Position numbers and translations under genes: made by a program. Below the pieces are notes generated by a model that made no database searches, had not been told where the DNA came from, and was given only the letters and a program-made list of their open reading frames with translations. A DNA stretch of 64,000 nucleotides from Ruminococcaceae bacterium UBA1767. Its GTDB lineage: Bacteria > Bacillota > Clostridia > Oscillospirales > Acutalibacteraceae. Shown in pieces: positions 53,034 to 62,000 of this stretch (the stretch's first letter is position 1; every line of letters starts with the position of its first letter). The stretch is from positions 7,704 to 71,703 of the forward strand of contig DCGX01000012.1 of the NCBI GenBank assembly GCA_002315505.1, read 5' to 3'.

Positions 53034-55292
53034 TTGCCTCCGAAAAAGATGAAGGAATTTAAAAAAGAAGAAGGATTTCCGAACGATGTTAAAAGTGCGT
53101 TAAATAAATGCGGACTTAACACCGATAATTTGCTATGCTCACTTTGTACTGATATGAATCGTGAAAGTGAATTTTCGGATTGCTTTTTGTGCTTCGATGA
53201 AAAAGGTCTGTACTATGCAGAGGGTGAGATAACCTTACCTAAAAAGAAGCACGACAGCTGTGATGTTACAATAGATAAAATAATAACTTATCCGATTGAT
53301 GAGGTTGACGAAGTATACATTGAAAGAAATGTTTCAACTGCAAGACTTATCGGTAAGCACAATGGCGAGGATTTCCCTGTTGCATTAATGTCGTTTAAAT
53401 GTCTGAGAGAAATTGACAAATTTGTTTATATTTTTAATGCGTTTAAAAACGGAACAGATATGAATGCAATGCCTGCATTTAACAAGGATGAATTTCCCGA
53501 TTTTGATAAAAAGAAAAAGGATAAAGGAATTGTTTTTCGTCTTCTTGCTTTCTACAAAAAATATCTTCCGCTTGTGGCTGTTGTAACCTTTGCAATTCTT
53601 ATTTGCACTGCGTTTCAGATATGGGCTCCGCAGATTGGAACAAGAGCATTGTTTGATGATATTATCGCAAATCCGAAAAGCTTATCTGCGCCCGAGCTGT
53701 TGAGAGCGTTGACTATACTTGTTGTAGAAATTTTTGCGTTGAAGCTGTTCAAGGTTGTGCTTGATTCCGCACACCAGTTTTTGATGGCATCAATCACGCC
53801 TAAGGTTGTTTACGATATTAAAATCAGAATTTTTACCGCAATGCAAAAGCAATCGGTTTCATATTATACTTCGAAATACACAGGCTCTTTAATGAAAAGA
53901 GTAACACGGGATTCAAGAAATATTTACTGGTTTCTGATTAATGATTTGCCTGATGTTATCGTTGATATTTTTATGATTGTCGGTATTCTTGTGATTATGT
54001 TTAACATGAACGTGAAGCTGAGCGTTCTTGTTCTGGTTACAACACCGATTTTCGGCGGAATGATAAAGCTTACAGACAAAATGTTTCACCGATTACATCA
54101 CAGCCATTGGGTAAACGATTCAAATCTGTCTTCAATGGTCAGCGATAATATCAACGGTCAGCGAGTTATCAAAGCATTTTGCAAGGAAGATTTTGAGTAT
54201 AAAAGATTTGAAAAGGCAAGTGAAAAATTGCGTTTTGCAGAGCAGAAGCTCAATATGCGTGAGGCTACCGTATTTCCGATTTTTCAGGCACTTATTCACA
54301 TTGTGTCTACTGTGATTTTCGCATGGGGCAGTGTGATGGTTGTAAATGGTGAAATTACTGTCGGTGTTCTTTTGAGCTTTATTGTTTATGTTGAGATGAT
54401 TCAGCAACCGATTAATTTCCTTTCGGGTGTTGTCAACCGATGGGCAAGATGTATGGATTCTGCTCAGCGAGTTTTTGAAATAATTGACAGCGAGCCGGAA
54501 ATAAAAGAAAAAGAAAATGCTGTTTCAATGAAAAATATGAAGGGCTCGATTGATATTAACGAGCTTGAGTTTGAGTATGAGCCTGCAAGACCGATTCTTA
54601 AAAATCTCAGTCTTCATGTTGAAGCGGGCGAAATGCTCGGAATTGTCGGAAAGACAGGTGCGGGCAAGACTACAATTGCTTTACTTATTGCAAGACTTTA
54701 TGACCCTAAGCGAGGAACGGTGAAGATTGACGGAGTCGATGCAAGCGATATCAAGCTCTCCGAAATTCACAGAAATGTCGGCATGGTTTCGCAGGACATT
54801 TTCCTGTTTATGGGTACGATTGCGGATAACATCCGCTACGCAAATCCTGATGCAACGATGGAGGATGTTATCGCCGCCGCAAAGAGTGCCGCCGCGCATG
54901 ATTTTATTATGAAATTACCCGATGCTTACGAAACAAGAGTCGGTTCGGGCGGACGAGATTTGTCGGGCGGTGAACGTCAGAGAATTTCCATTGCACGTAC
55001 AATTATACAGAATCCGAAAATTTTAATTCTCGACGAAGCTACTGCGGCGATGGATACTGAAACCGAGGGTAAAATTCAAAAATCAATTTCCGCGCTTAAA
55101 GAGGGAAGAACAACGATTGCAATTGCGCATCGTCTGTCAACGCTTCGGGAAAGCAATCATCTTGCTGTAATTGATAACGGAGAAATTACCGAGTACGGAA
55201 CATATACGGAGCTGCTTTCCAAGAAGGGTCAGTTCTATAACTTATACAAAATTCAAAACGAAGCATTAAGTGCGATTGGAATAGGTGACTGA
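53034..55292 (+). CDS. ABC exporter subunit (TMD-NBD) with N-terminal cytoplasmic domain
   Basis: 752 residues. TTG start behind AAGGAG. Residues 1-150 form an extra cytoplasmic domain with a PH-like look (VDEVYIERN, FPVALMSF, EIDKFVYIF). Then six membrane segments (from LPLVAVVTFAILICTAF) and a C-terminal ATPase: Walker A GKTGAGKTT (~539), LSGGERQ (~642), Walker B ILILDEAT with catalytic Glu, and a late H-loop IAHRLS. It would pair with the second ABC protein of this operon as a heterodimeric exporter. Confidence 0.92.
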   Translation: MPPKKMKEFKKEEGFPNDVKSALNKCGLNTDNLLCSLCTDMNRESEFSDCFLCFDEKGLYYAEGEITLPKKKHDSCDVTIDKIITYPIDEVDEVYIERNVSTARLIGKHNGEDFPVALMSFKCLREIDKFVYIFNAFKNGTDMNAMPAFNKDEFPDFDKKKKDKGIVFRLLAFYKKYLPLVAVVTFAILICTAFQIWAPQIGTRALFDDIIANPKSLSAPELLRALTILVVEIFALKLFKVVLDSAHQFLMASITPKVVYDIKIRIFTAMQKQSVSYYTSKYTGSLMKRVTRDSRNIYWFLINDLPDVIVDIFMIVGILVIMFNMNVKLSVLVLVTTPIFGGMIKLTDKMFHRLHHSHWVNDSNLSSMVSDNINGQRVIKAFCKEDFEYKRFEKASEKLRFAEQKLNMREATVFPIFQALIHIVSTVIFAWGSVMVVNGEITVGVLLSFIVYVEMIQQPINFLSGVVNRWARCMDSAQRVFEIIDSEPEIKEKENAVSMKNMKGSIDINELEFEYEPARPILKNLSLHVEAGEMLGIVGKTGAGKTTIALLIARLYDPKRGTVKIDGVDASDIKLSEIHRNVGMVSQDIFLFMGTIADNIRYANPDATMEDVIAAAKSAAAHDFIMKLPDAYETRVGSGGRDLSGGERQRISIARTIIQNPKILILDEATAAMDTETEGKIQKSISALKEGRTTIAIAHRLSTLRESNHLAVIDNGEITEYGTYTELLSKKGQFYNLYKIQNEALSAIGIGD

Positions 55293-55767
55293 TATGCTAA
55301 AACAAAATGATTGCAAATTCTCACTTAATAAAAACGGATTCCTGCAAGCTGAGATAAACGGGGAAAATGTCGGCAGAGTCAAAATTGTCTGCACTCAGCC
55401 GCTTACTAATCCGTATGAATATATTTCCGTTATCAGTATGGAAGATGTGGAACACGGAATTATAAAAAATATTACGGATTTTGATGACGAACAAAGGGAG
55501 CTTATTCTTAATAATATTAATTCAAGATATTTTTGTCCTGTCATTACCGAAATTGCTTCAATCAAAGATAAAATGGGCAGCTTTTATTTTGATGTTGTTA
55601 TCGGCAAAACACCGAAGAATTTTATGGTACGTGACCTTACAAAAAATATACGTCAGCAAGGTAAAACAGTTACAATTACAGATATGGACGGAAATCGATA
55701 CAAGATTGAGGATATAGACAAGATTAATTCAAAGAGCAGGAAGAAGCTTGAACCGTATCTTTATTAA
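55285..55767 (+). CDS. DUF1854 domain protein
   Basis: 160 residues. The DUF1854 pattern is recognisable: an early EYISVISMEDVEHG, FCPVITEI, DVVIGKTPKNFMVRDL and a final VTITDMDGNRYKIEDI with a SRKKLEPYLY end. It overlaps the first ABC gene by 8 bp, strong coupling. In some proteobacteria DUF1854 proteins lie beside two ABC genes near cyanophycin synthetase, as I recall; no cyanophycin gene is in this window. Probably a regulatory or assembly subunit of the exporter. Confidence 0.85.
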   Translation: MTDMLKQNDCKFSLNKNGFLQAEINGENVGRVKIVCTQPLTNPYEYISVISMEDVEHGIIKNITDFDDEQRELILNNINSRYFCPVITEIASIKDKMGSFYFDVVIGKTPKNFMVRDLTKNIRQQGKTVTITDMDGNRYKIEDIDKINSKSRKKLEPYLY

Positions 55768-55779
55768 GGAGATGATTAC

Positions 55780-57930
55780 TTGAACAGTTCTTCAAGTAAA
55801 GTAAAATTTGATATTGATAAAAGCGGTAATTATTGCGACGGTGAGCTTGAATTCGATGGAAGAATAATAACTGTAACCGATGGAAAAGCGAAAAAGGAAT
55901 TTGACGTTAATGAATGCGACGAGTTGATTATTCGTGGAGATATCGGATGCGGATATCTTGAATATAAGCCGAAGGGTACGGAAAACAACGATGACAATCT
56001 GCTTGTCTGCAATTTTACAATGGCTTGCATCAACGATGTCGGCGAATTCAGCAAGGTTGTTAATCACTATATTTTAACAGGTGAATTGACAGAGGTTTCG
56101 ACAGAACAGAATCACGTTTGCCCGAAATGCGGAAGGCATTATATGCACGGAATGGATATGTGCATTTTCTGTGCCGATAAAGCTCATTTTTATAAACGTG
56201 TGCTGAGTGTTGCGAAGCCGTACAAGAAAAGCATTATTATAGCAATGATATTTATTGTACTCGCAGAGGCAGCGAATGCTGTCGTTCCGATAATTAACGG
56301 ACACGTGCTTGATGATTATCTTTATTCGGGAAATAAAGGCGAGTCGGTTATTCACGGAATTCTGATGCTTTGCGCACTGATGGTTTCGGCAAAGGTACTC
56401 GGTCAGATTTTTCAGGTGTTAGGCAGACGAAGTGTTGCCGTGTACAGTTCGGGACTTTCACATTCTCTCAGAGTTATGGTTTACGATAAGATACAGCGAA
56501 TCTCTCTTAAAAACCTGTCGAAAAAGACGGGCGGAGATTTGATGGGACGAGTTACCGATGATACCGAGGAGGTTAAGGACTTTATCAGTGAGGAAGTTCT
56601 GTATGCGTTGTATCAGCTTTCACTGTTTATTGTAATCGTTGCAATACTTTGTTCAATCAGTGTACCGCTTACGTTACTGGTGTTGATTCCGATTCCTATA
56701 GGACTTTATATTTATTATATGTTCCGTGTTACGGTACATATCAGATATATGAAGCAATGGAGATGCGAACGCAGAGGAAATTCCGTGTTGCGTGATATTG
56801 TGGAGGGAATACGAGTTGTAAAGCTGTTCGGGGCCGAACAACGTGAAATCAGTAAATTTGATGCAATCTGCAATCAGCTTTCAAAGATATGTATCAGCAA
56901 CGAAAGATTGTGGGCGGTCACCTTTCCGTATGTAACCTTCTTCATCGGAATAGGCGAGTTTCTCGTCATATTCTTCGGTGGTAGAATGGCACTTGACGGT
57001 GAAATCACTGCAGGACAGCTTTTGCAGTTTACGTTATTCCTTGCATATCTTTACGGACCGATTGACTGGTTTTCAAAATTGCCGCAAAAGCTCGGCAGAG
57101 TGAATACATCATTGCTTAAAATATTTGAAATCCTCGACGAAAAAGAGGACATGGTGTACGAAAGTAATGATATTGTGCCGACAATGAAGGACAAAATTGA
57201 ATTTAAGGACGTGCGTTTCGGCTACACAGCATATGAACCTGTGCTTAAGGATATCAACCTCACAGTAAATAAAGGCGAAATGATTGGCATTGTCGGTCAT
57301 TCGGGTGTCGGAAAATCCACGCTGATAAATCTCATAATGCGATTGTATGACGTTGATGCGGGTACGATTTGTATTGACGGACAGGATATCCGTGATTTTT
57401 CACCCGATAATTACAGACAAAAGCTCGCAATTGTTTTTCAGCAGACATTTTTATTTGCAGGAACAATTTATGATAATATCGCTTATGCAAAGCCGAATGC
57501 AACGGCAGAGGAAATTATTAATGCCGCCAGGATTGCAAATGCACATAGCTTCATAATGAAGCTTCCCGATGGATACAACACACTTATCGGTGAGAATGCT
57601 CACAATCTCTCCGGCGGTGAGAAGCAGAGAATTTCCATAGCAAGAGCGGTGCTTCGTGACCCGGAAATTCTGATTCTTGATGAAGCGACAAGTGCGCTTG
57701 ACACGGAAACTGAATATCTGATTCAGCAGGCAATGTCACGACTTGTAAAGGGAAGAACAACCTTTGCGATTGCACACAGACTTTCGACGCTGAAGGATGC
57801 AAACAGGCTGATTGTTATTGAAGACGGAAGAGTGGTCGAATCGGGTTCTCATACCGAGCTTGTTAAGCAGGGCGGAATATATGCCCGACTTGTTGCCGCA
57901 CAACATCAGACCGCAAGATTGAAAAATTAA
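55780..57930 (+). CDS. ABC exporter subunit (TMD-NBD) with zinc ribbon
   Basis: 716 residues. TTG start behind AAGGAG. The N-terminal ~105 residues resemble the extra domain of the first ABC subunit (CDELIIRGD, VCNFTMACINDVGEFSKVVN), followed by a zinc ribbon (CPKCGRH ~114, CIFC ~129). Six membrane segments follow and a C-terminal ATPase: Walker A GHSGVGKST (~507), LSGGEKQ (~610), ILILDEAT Walker B and IAHRLS. Both ATP sites of the pair look complete. Last gene of the operon. Substrate unknown. Confidence 0.92.
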   Translation: MNSSSSKVKFDIDKSGNYCDGELEFDGRIITVTDGKAKKEFDVNECDELIIRGDIGCGYLEYKPKGTENNDDNLLVCNFTMACINDVGEFSKVVNHYILTGELTEVSTEQNHVCPKCGRHYMHGMDMCIFCADKAHFYKRVLSVAKPYKKSIIIAMIFIVLAEAANAVVPIINGHVLDDYLYSGNKGESVIHGILMLCALMVSAKVLGQIFQVLGRRSVAVYSSGLSHSLRVMVYDKIQRISLKNLSKKTGGDLMGRVTDDTEEVKDFISEEVLYALYQLSLFIVIVAILCSISVPLTLLVLIPIPIGLYIYYMFRVTVHIRYMKQWRCERRGNSVLRDIVEGIRVVKLFGAEQREISKFDAICNQLSKICISNERLWAVTFPYVTFFIGIGEFLVIFFGGRMALDGEITAGQLLQFTLFLAYLYGPIDWFSKLPQKLGRVNTSLLKIFEILDEKEDMVYESNDIVPTMKDKIEFKDVRFGYTAYEPVLKDINLTVNKGEMIGIVGHSGVGKSTLINLIMRLYDVDAGTICIDGQDIRDFSPDNYRQKLAIVFQQTFLFAGTIYDNIAYAKPNATAEEIINAARIANAHSFIMKLPDGYNTLIGENAHNLSGGEKQRISIARAVLRDPEILILDEATSALDTETEYLIQQAMSRLVKGRTTFAIAHRLSTLKDANRLIVIEDGRVVESGSHTELVKQGGIYARLVAAQHQTARLKN

Positions 57931-57935
57931 ATTCA

Positions 57936-57968
57936 AAAAACTTCGATTATTATTTAATCGGAGTTTTT
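57936..57968 (+). terminator. Rho-independent terminator
   Basis: AAAAACTTCGATTA pairs with TAATCGGAGTTTTT, one G-U pair. From here to 58087 I see no gene or other signal. Confidence 0.9.
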
Positions 57969-58087
57969 GTTTTTATAATGGCAACTGAGATGTTTTATTT
58001 TAGATGAGTAATTTGTACAATACTGACAAAACGGAATGGTACATTTACAATAAAAAGCCGAATAGTAACGAAATAGAAATAAAGTTG

Positions 58088-58116
58088 TTGATTTTATACA
58101 AACGATATGCTATAAT
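58088..58116 (+). promoter_or_regulatory. Promoter for structured leader and lipoprotein gene
   Basis: TTGATT, 17-bp spacer, TATAAT preceded by TGC. Predicted transcription start near 58123 leaves a leader of about 200 nt. Confidence 0.85.
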
Positions 58117-58147
58117 CTTTTACACTAAAATGTAATTATTGTGTATT

Positions 58148-58281
58148 GTTGCCTCTTGGCGCAGTTTTTCTTGTAAAAACATAACGATAATTATGCGTTA
58201 AATATGTCAAATTCCTACAAATAGAATTTGACTTATAAATGTAAGATTTCCGAGCAAGCGCTCGGTAACGAAACAGGCAAC
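58148..58281 (+). ncRNA. Candidate structured leader RNA
   Basis: A terminal stem GTTGCCT (58148-58154) / AGGCAAC (58275-58281) encloses a series of local hairpins: GTTTTT/AAAAAC (58164-58169, 58175-58180), TAACG/CGTTA (58182-58186, 58196-58200), GTCAAATTC/GAATTTGAC (58206-58214, 58224-58232) and CCGAGC/GCTCGG with AAGC loop (58250-58265). It lies downstream of a clean promoter and upstream of the lipoprotein RBS. It matches no riboswitch class I know; it may be a cis-regulatory leader or a small RNA. Confidence 0.5.
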
Positions 58282-58322
58282 CAACAGTATTGTATACATA
58301 TAATAAATATGGAGATGTTCCG

Positions 58323-58958
58323 ATGAGGAAAGTAATTAGTGCACTGCTGTGTGTGGTTATTTTGATTGGATTTGCTTCATGTAAAGGAAACGACAAAGAA
58401 GACGAGGTCTTTTGCGTGGCGGACGGCGGAAATATTACAGTTCTTTCGCTGAAGAGTGCCGACGGAGTTTTCGTTGAAAAGGGCAAAAAAGATGATGTCA
58501 CGGGAGTTGCGACAATCATCGTAAAAAATAACAGCGAGCAGATGCTTGAATACGGAAAAATAGTTTTTCGTGTAAATGAAATTGAACGTGCGGAATTTAT
58601 CATCAGTGCCTTGCCGGCAGGTGAGGAGTGCGTTGTGATGGAAACGACCGCAAGACCGCTTGAAGAAAAGGATGAATACATTCTTAATGCGGATGACACA
58701 GTGTTTGCATATTGTGAGGCAAGCACCGAGAATGAAAAATACACAATTGAGAGCGAAGGCTCAACCCTGAAGGTGACCAACAACGGTAACGAACCTTTGA
58801 CGGTCAGAATAGCATATAAATACTATAAAGACGATATGTATTATGGTGGAATATGTTTCCGTGGAACATTTGAAAATATCGCTCCGGGTGAAACAATGGC
58901 AAAGGATAGTAGTCATTTTGACAAGGATTGCAAAATCGTAAATGTTACGATGGAGTAA
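58323..58958 (+). CDS. Lipoprotein of unknown function
   Basis: 211 residues from ATG 58323 with GGAG 9 bp upstream; an open frame to 58290 has no RBS. A signal peptide ending in a lipobox (LIGFASC) predicts lipid anchoring on the outer face of the membrane. The rest is beta-rich with two similar Ig/FxLYD-like halves (VATIIVKNNSEQMLEYG and LKVTNNGNEPLTVR, each followed by a conserved-looking strand). I recognise no enzyme motif. Long structured leader upstream; the giant surface protein follows after 64 bp. Confidence 0.82.
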   Translation: MRKVISALLCVVILIGFASCKGNDKEDEVFCVADGGNITVLSLKSADGVFVEKGKKDDVTGVATIIVKNNSEQMLEYGKIVFRVNEIERAEFIISALPAGEECVVMETTARPLEEKDEYILNADDTVFAYCEASTENEKYTIESEGSTLKVTNNGNEPLTVRIAYKYYKDDMYYGGICFRGTFENIAPGETMAKDSSHFDKDCKIVNVTME

Positions 58959-59022
58959 TCTCCAAATGATTTTTGAATATATCGCAATTACATAAAAACA
59001 GAGAAAGGATAGGTACAAGAAA

Positions 59023-62000
59023 ATGAAAAAATTAATGAAACGAACATTGGCAATGCTTATTACCGTAGTAATGGTATTAAGCTGTATGTCTGCGTCCTTT
59101 GCGGTTATGGCACAGGCTGCAGGCTGGATTTACGTCGGAGGAAGCTCGGGAGGAACATATGAGCCTGTGACGCTTTATGTTAATACCGGCGCAACAACAA
59201 TGACAAACGGAAAGACCTACCGTCTTGCTCTTAACAGTAAGACAACATTGATTAATGCGGATGCTCCGGCTACACTTACGACTGCAACAAGTCCGTTAAG
59301 AGCTCAGCCGAGTTATTACACATCAGATGACGGCTCGGACGTTATTTACACCACAACAGACTACTATACTGCAACTGATGCAGGTAGTGACTTTGCATGG
59401 AACAACGGTACTCTCTATAACGAAGCTAAAAATCAGTATCTTGTAAACAACAGCACTCGTACAATTAAGATGTCTGATACATCAATGGTATGGACTAACT
59501 CTGGTAATACTCTTTCATACAACGATGGAACAAGAGCAAGATATATCCGTAATACAAGTGGTACAACAATTAATTTGGGTACTTCCAACGATACTCTTGC
59601 TAAATTTACTTTCTATGAAAAGGTAACTGTTTACGAAAAAACAGGTACAGGCACAGCCACAGGTGAAGGCGTATACTATAAGTATGACGGTAAGACAGCC
59701 TTTACCGCTATTAAAGACAGTGCATTCACAGACACAGCAATCAAAAATCAAATCAGAGTTCTCTCTAAAACAGATGAATCAACTCCTGACGCAGACTGCG
59801 ATGTTTACACAATAGCTGATGATGAGGTTACACTCAGCTGGAATGAGGCTGTTGATACATCTACTGTAGGTGAATATACAGCAACTGTATATTTCGGCAA
59901 TGTTGCTCTTGATACAATTACTGTTTCAGTTCGTGAAGAGGTTGACGAAAATCTCAAGGCAGCTGACCCGTCAACATCAGATATTCAGAATGATTTCGTT
60001 ATGACATCTGCTGATGATGGTAAGGTTACAACAGATAAAACCGTTAATTATAACAGTGACGAATACAGCGCATTCACAGATTACGAAAAAGACGAGTTCT
60101 CTATCGCACTTTCAGCTCTCGGTCAGACCTTCCCAACAGTTGAAACAGAAGAAACTGTTGGAATGGAAAAGCTCCACCCGGACGTTGTTTTCTGTATTGA
60201 CGCATCAGGTTCAATGCGAGTATACAACGTAGCAGGCAGTACAACAGTTACCCGTGGTGAGGCAACTATTGAAGGTCTTAATTCTGCAATTAAAGAGCTT
60301 TATGCCGCAGACCCACTTACAAGAATCGGTATTGTTACTTTCTCAAACGACTATGAAGAAGAGGGAATCTATCTTCCTCTTGATGTTTACACTCTTCCTG
60401 AAGGCCAGACAGATTATGTTACATGGGGAGGAAGAATGGTTGCTTCTGCATCCTCTCCCTCAGGTACTACATCAACAAGATATAGCGACCTTTCTCTTGA
60501 TGTTAGAACAACATCATCTGCCACATCTGTTTCACCTACAAAAATCAGTTCACCTCCAGGCTACAGCGGTTCAGGTACAACATATTCATGGTCTAACCCC
60601 GAACTCAGCTCAATGACAAAGCTCACAACTACTGCTGATGGTGCAACATATTACGCATATACCTATACCTCCAGATCCTACTACAGTACCACTGTAAACT
60701 ATATGTGTTTGTATTCAGACCAGCACAAAATGCCTATCGCAAGATTGCAGTATAGTCCGGAAAGTTCATATTATACTAAAGTGTATAAAAACGAATACAT
60801 CACAGTTACCTGCACAGGTACTTCTACAATTTCATATACGACAAATACTTATACAAAGCGCACAGGTGCTTACGCCTATTTCGAGTCAGTTGATTATATG
60901 GGTGCTACAAACTTCCTTATCAACTCAAAGGGCGAGGTTGTACCTCCTTCAGCACGTCATTTCGTCGGTAACATGGCAACATATACACAGGTAGGTCTTC
61001 AGGCTGTTGAAAATATGTTCAGTGAAGCAGAGGGAAAAACAGGTCGTGCTCCGGCTATTGTTCTTATTTCAGACGGTGTTCCGACACTCGGTAATACAGA
61101 CGTTAATAACCCGAGTCTTAAGCATATTCCCTACGGCACAACAGGCTCAACCTGTATCGGTACAGGTGCTTCAAGTGCAACTTATGCTACAACCTATCTT
61201 GTAGATTGCGGTTTCTACACAATCCAGACCGCTATGAAGGTTAAGAGCAATGTTAATAATATGTATACGGCAACCGGTGCTCGTGACTGCTTGCTTTACA
61301 CAATCGGACCCGGTGTTGACTACATCTTCGGTAAAACTGTTCTTGACCCATCAGCAGAGAACGTAGCTGCTGCGGCTCTTGTAACAACTGCTGATGATTC
61401 AGAATCAGAATCCGGTGTTGCAGTTCCGAGTGAGCTCGCTGCGAAGATTAACGAGGCTTATTCTGACCTTACCTATGTTGATTACTCTGACTGGTCATTC
61501 CTCGGTGAAATGACAAGCGGAGAGCTTACAACTGCATTTAAAAAGGTTGTTACTTCAATCGCAGGTAACAACAGCCCTGTTCAGAATATAATTAAAACTG
61601 TTGCAGGTGCAGGTGAAATTTCAAGTGCTGTTGACTTTACAGATACTATCGGTGACGGTATGTATCTCAGAAGTGAACCGATTTTAAGATTCAGAAATCA
61701 GAATTACACCAGCACTTCTAACCAGGTAACAAACAACAGCAACGGCTCATCAATTGTTCGCTATAGATATGCCTATACTATTAAGGATGATACCCAGTCG
61801 TATAACCTTGATACAATGGTTATCACAGTTAAAACAAATTCGGACGGAACACAGGTAGTTTCATGGTATATTCCTGCTGAACTTCTTCCGTTGATTATCT
61901 TTGATTCAGTCAACGATGCATATGTTGCAACTGACCCTGTAAGACTTTTATACAAGGTTGGTCTTACAAATGAGGCAAAGGATGCAGGTGGTACATACTA

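Noticed and set aside
58299..58304. TATAAT as a second promoter before the lipoprotein gene
   Set aside because: No -35 at 16-18 bp and transcription would start on the RBS.
58136..58783. 215-codon open frame on the minus strand
   Set aside because: It lies opposite the lipoprotein gene and the leader RNA, has no RBS, and its product is low-complexity S/T/F-rich, as expected of an antisense shadow.
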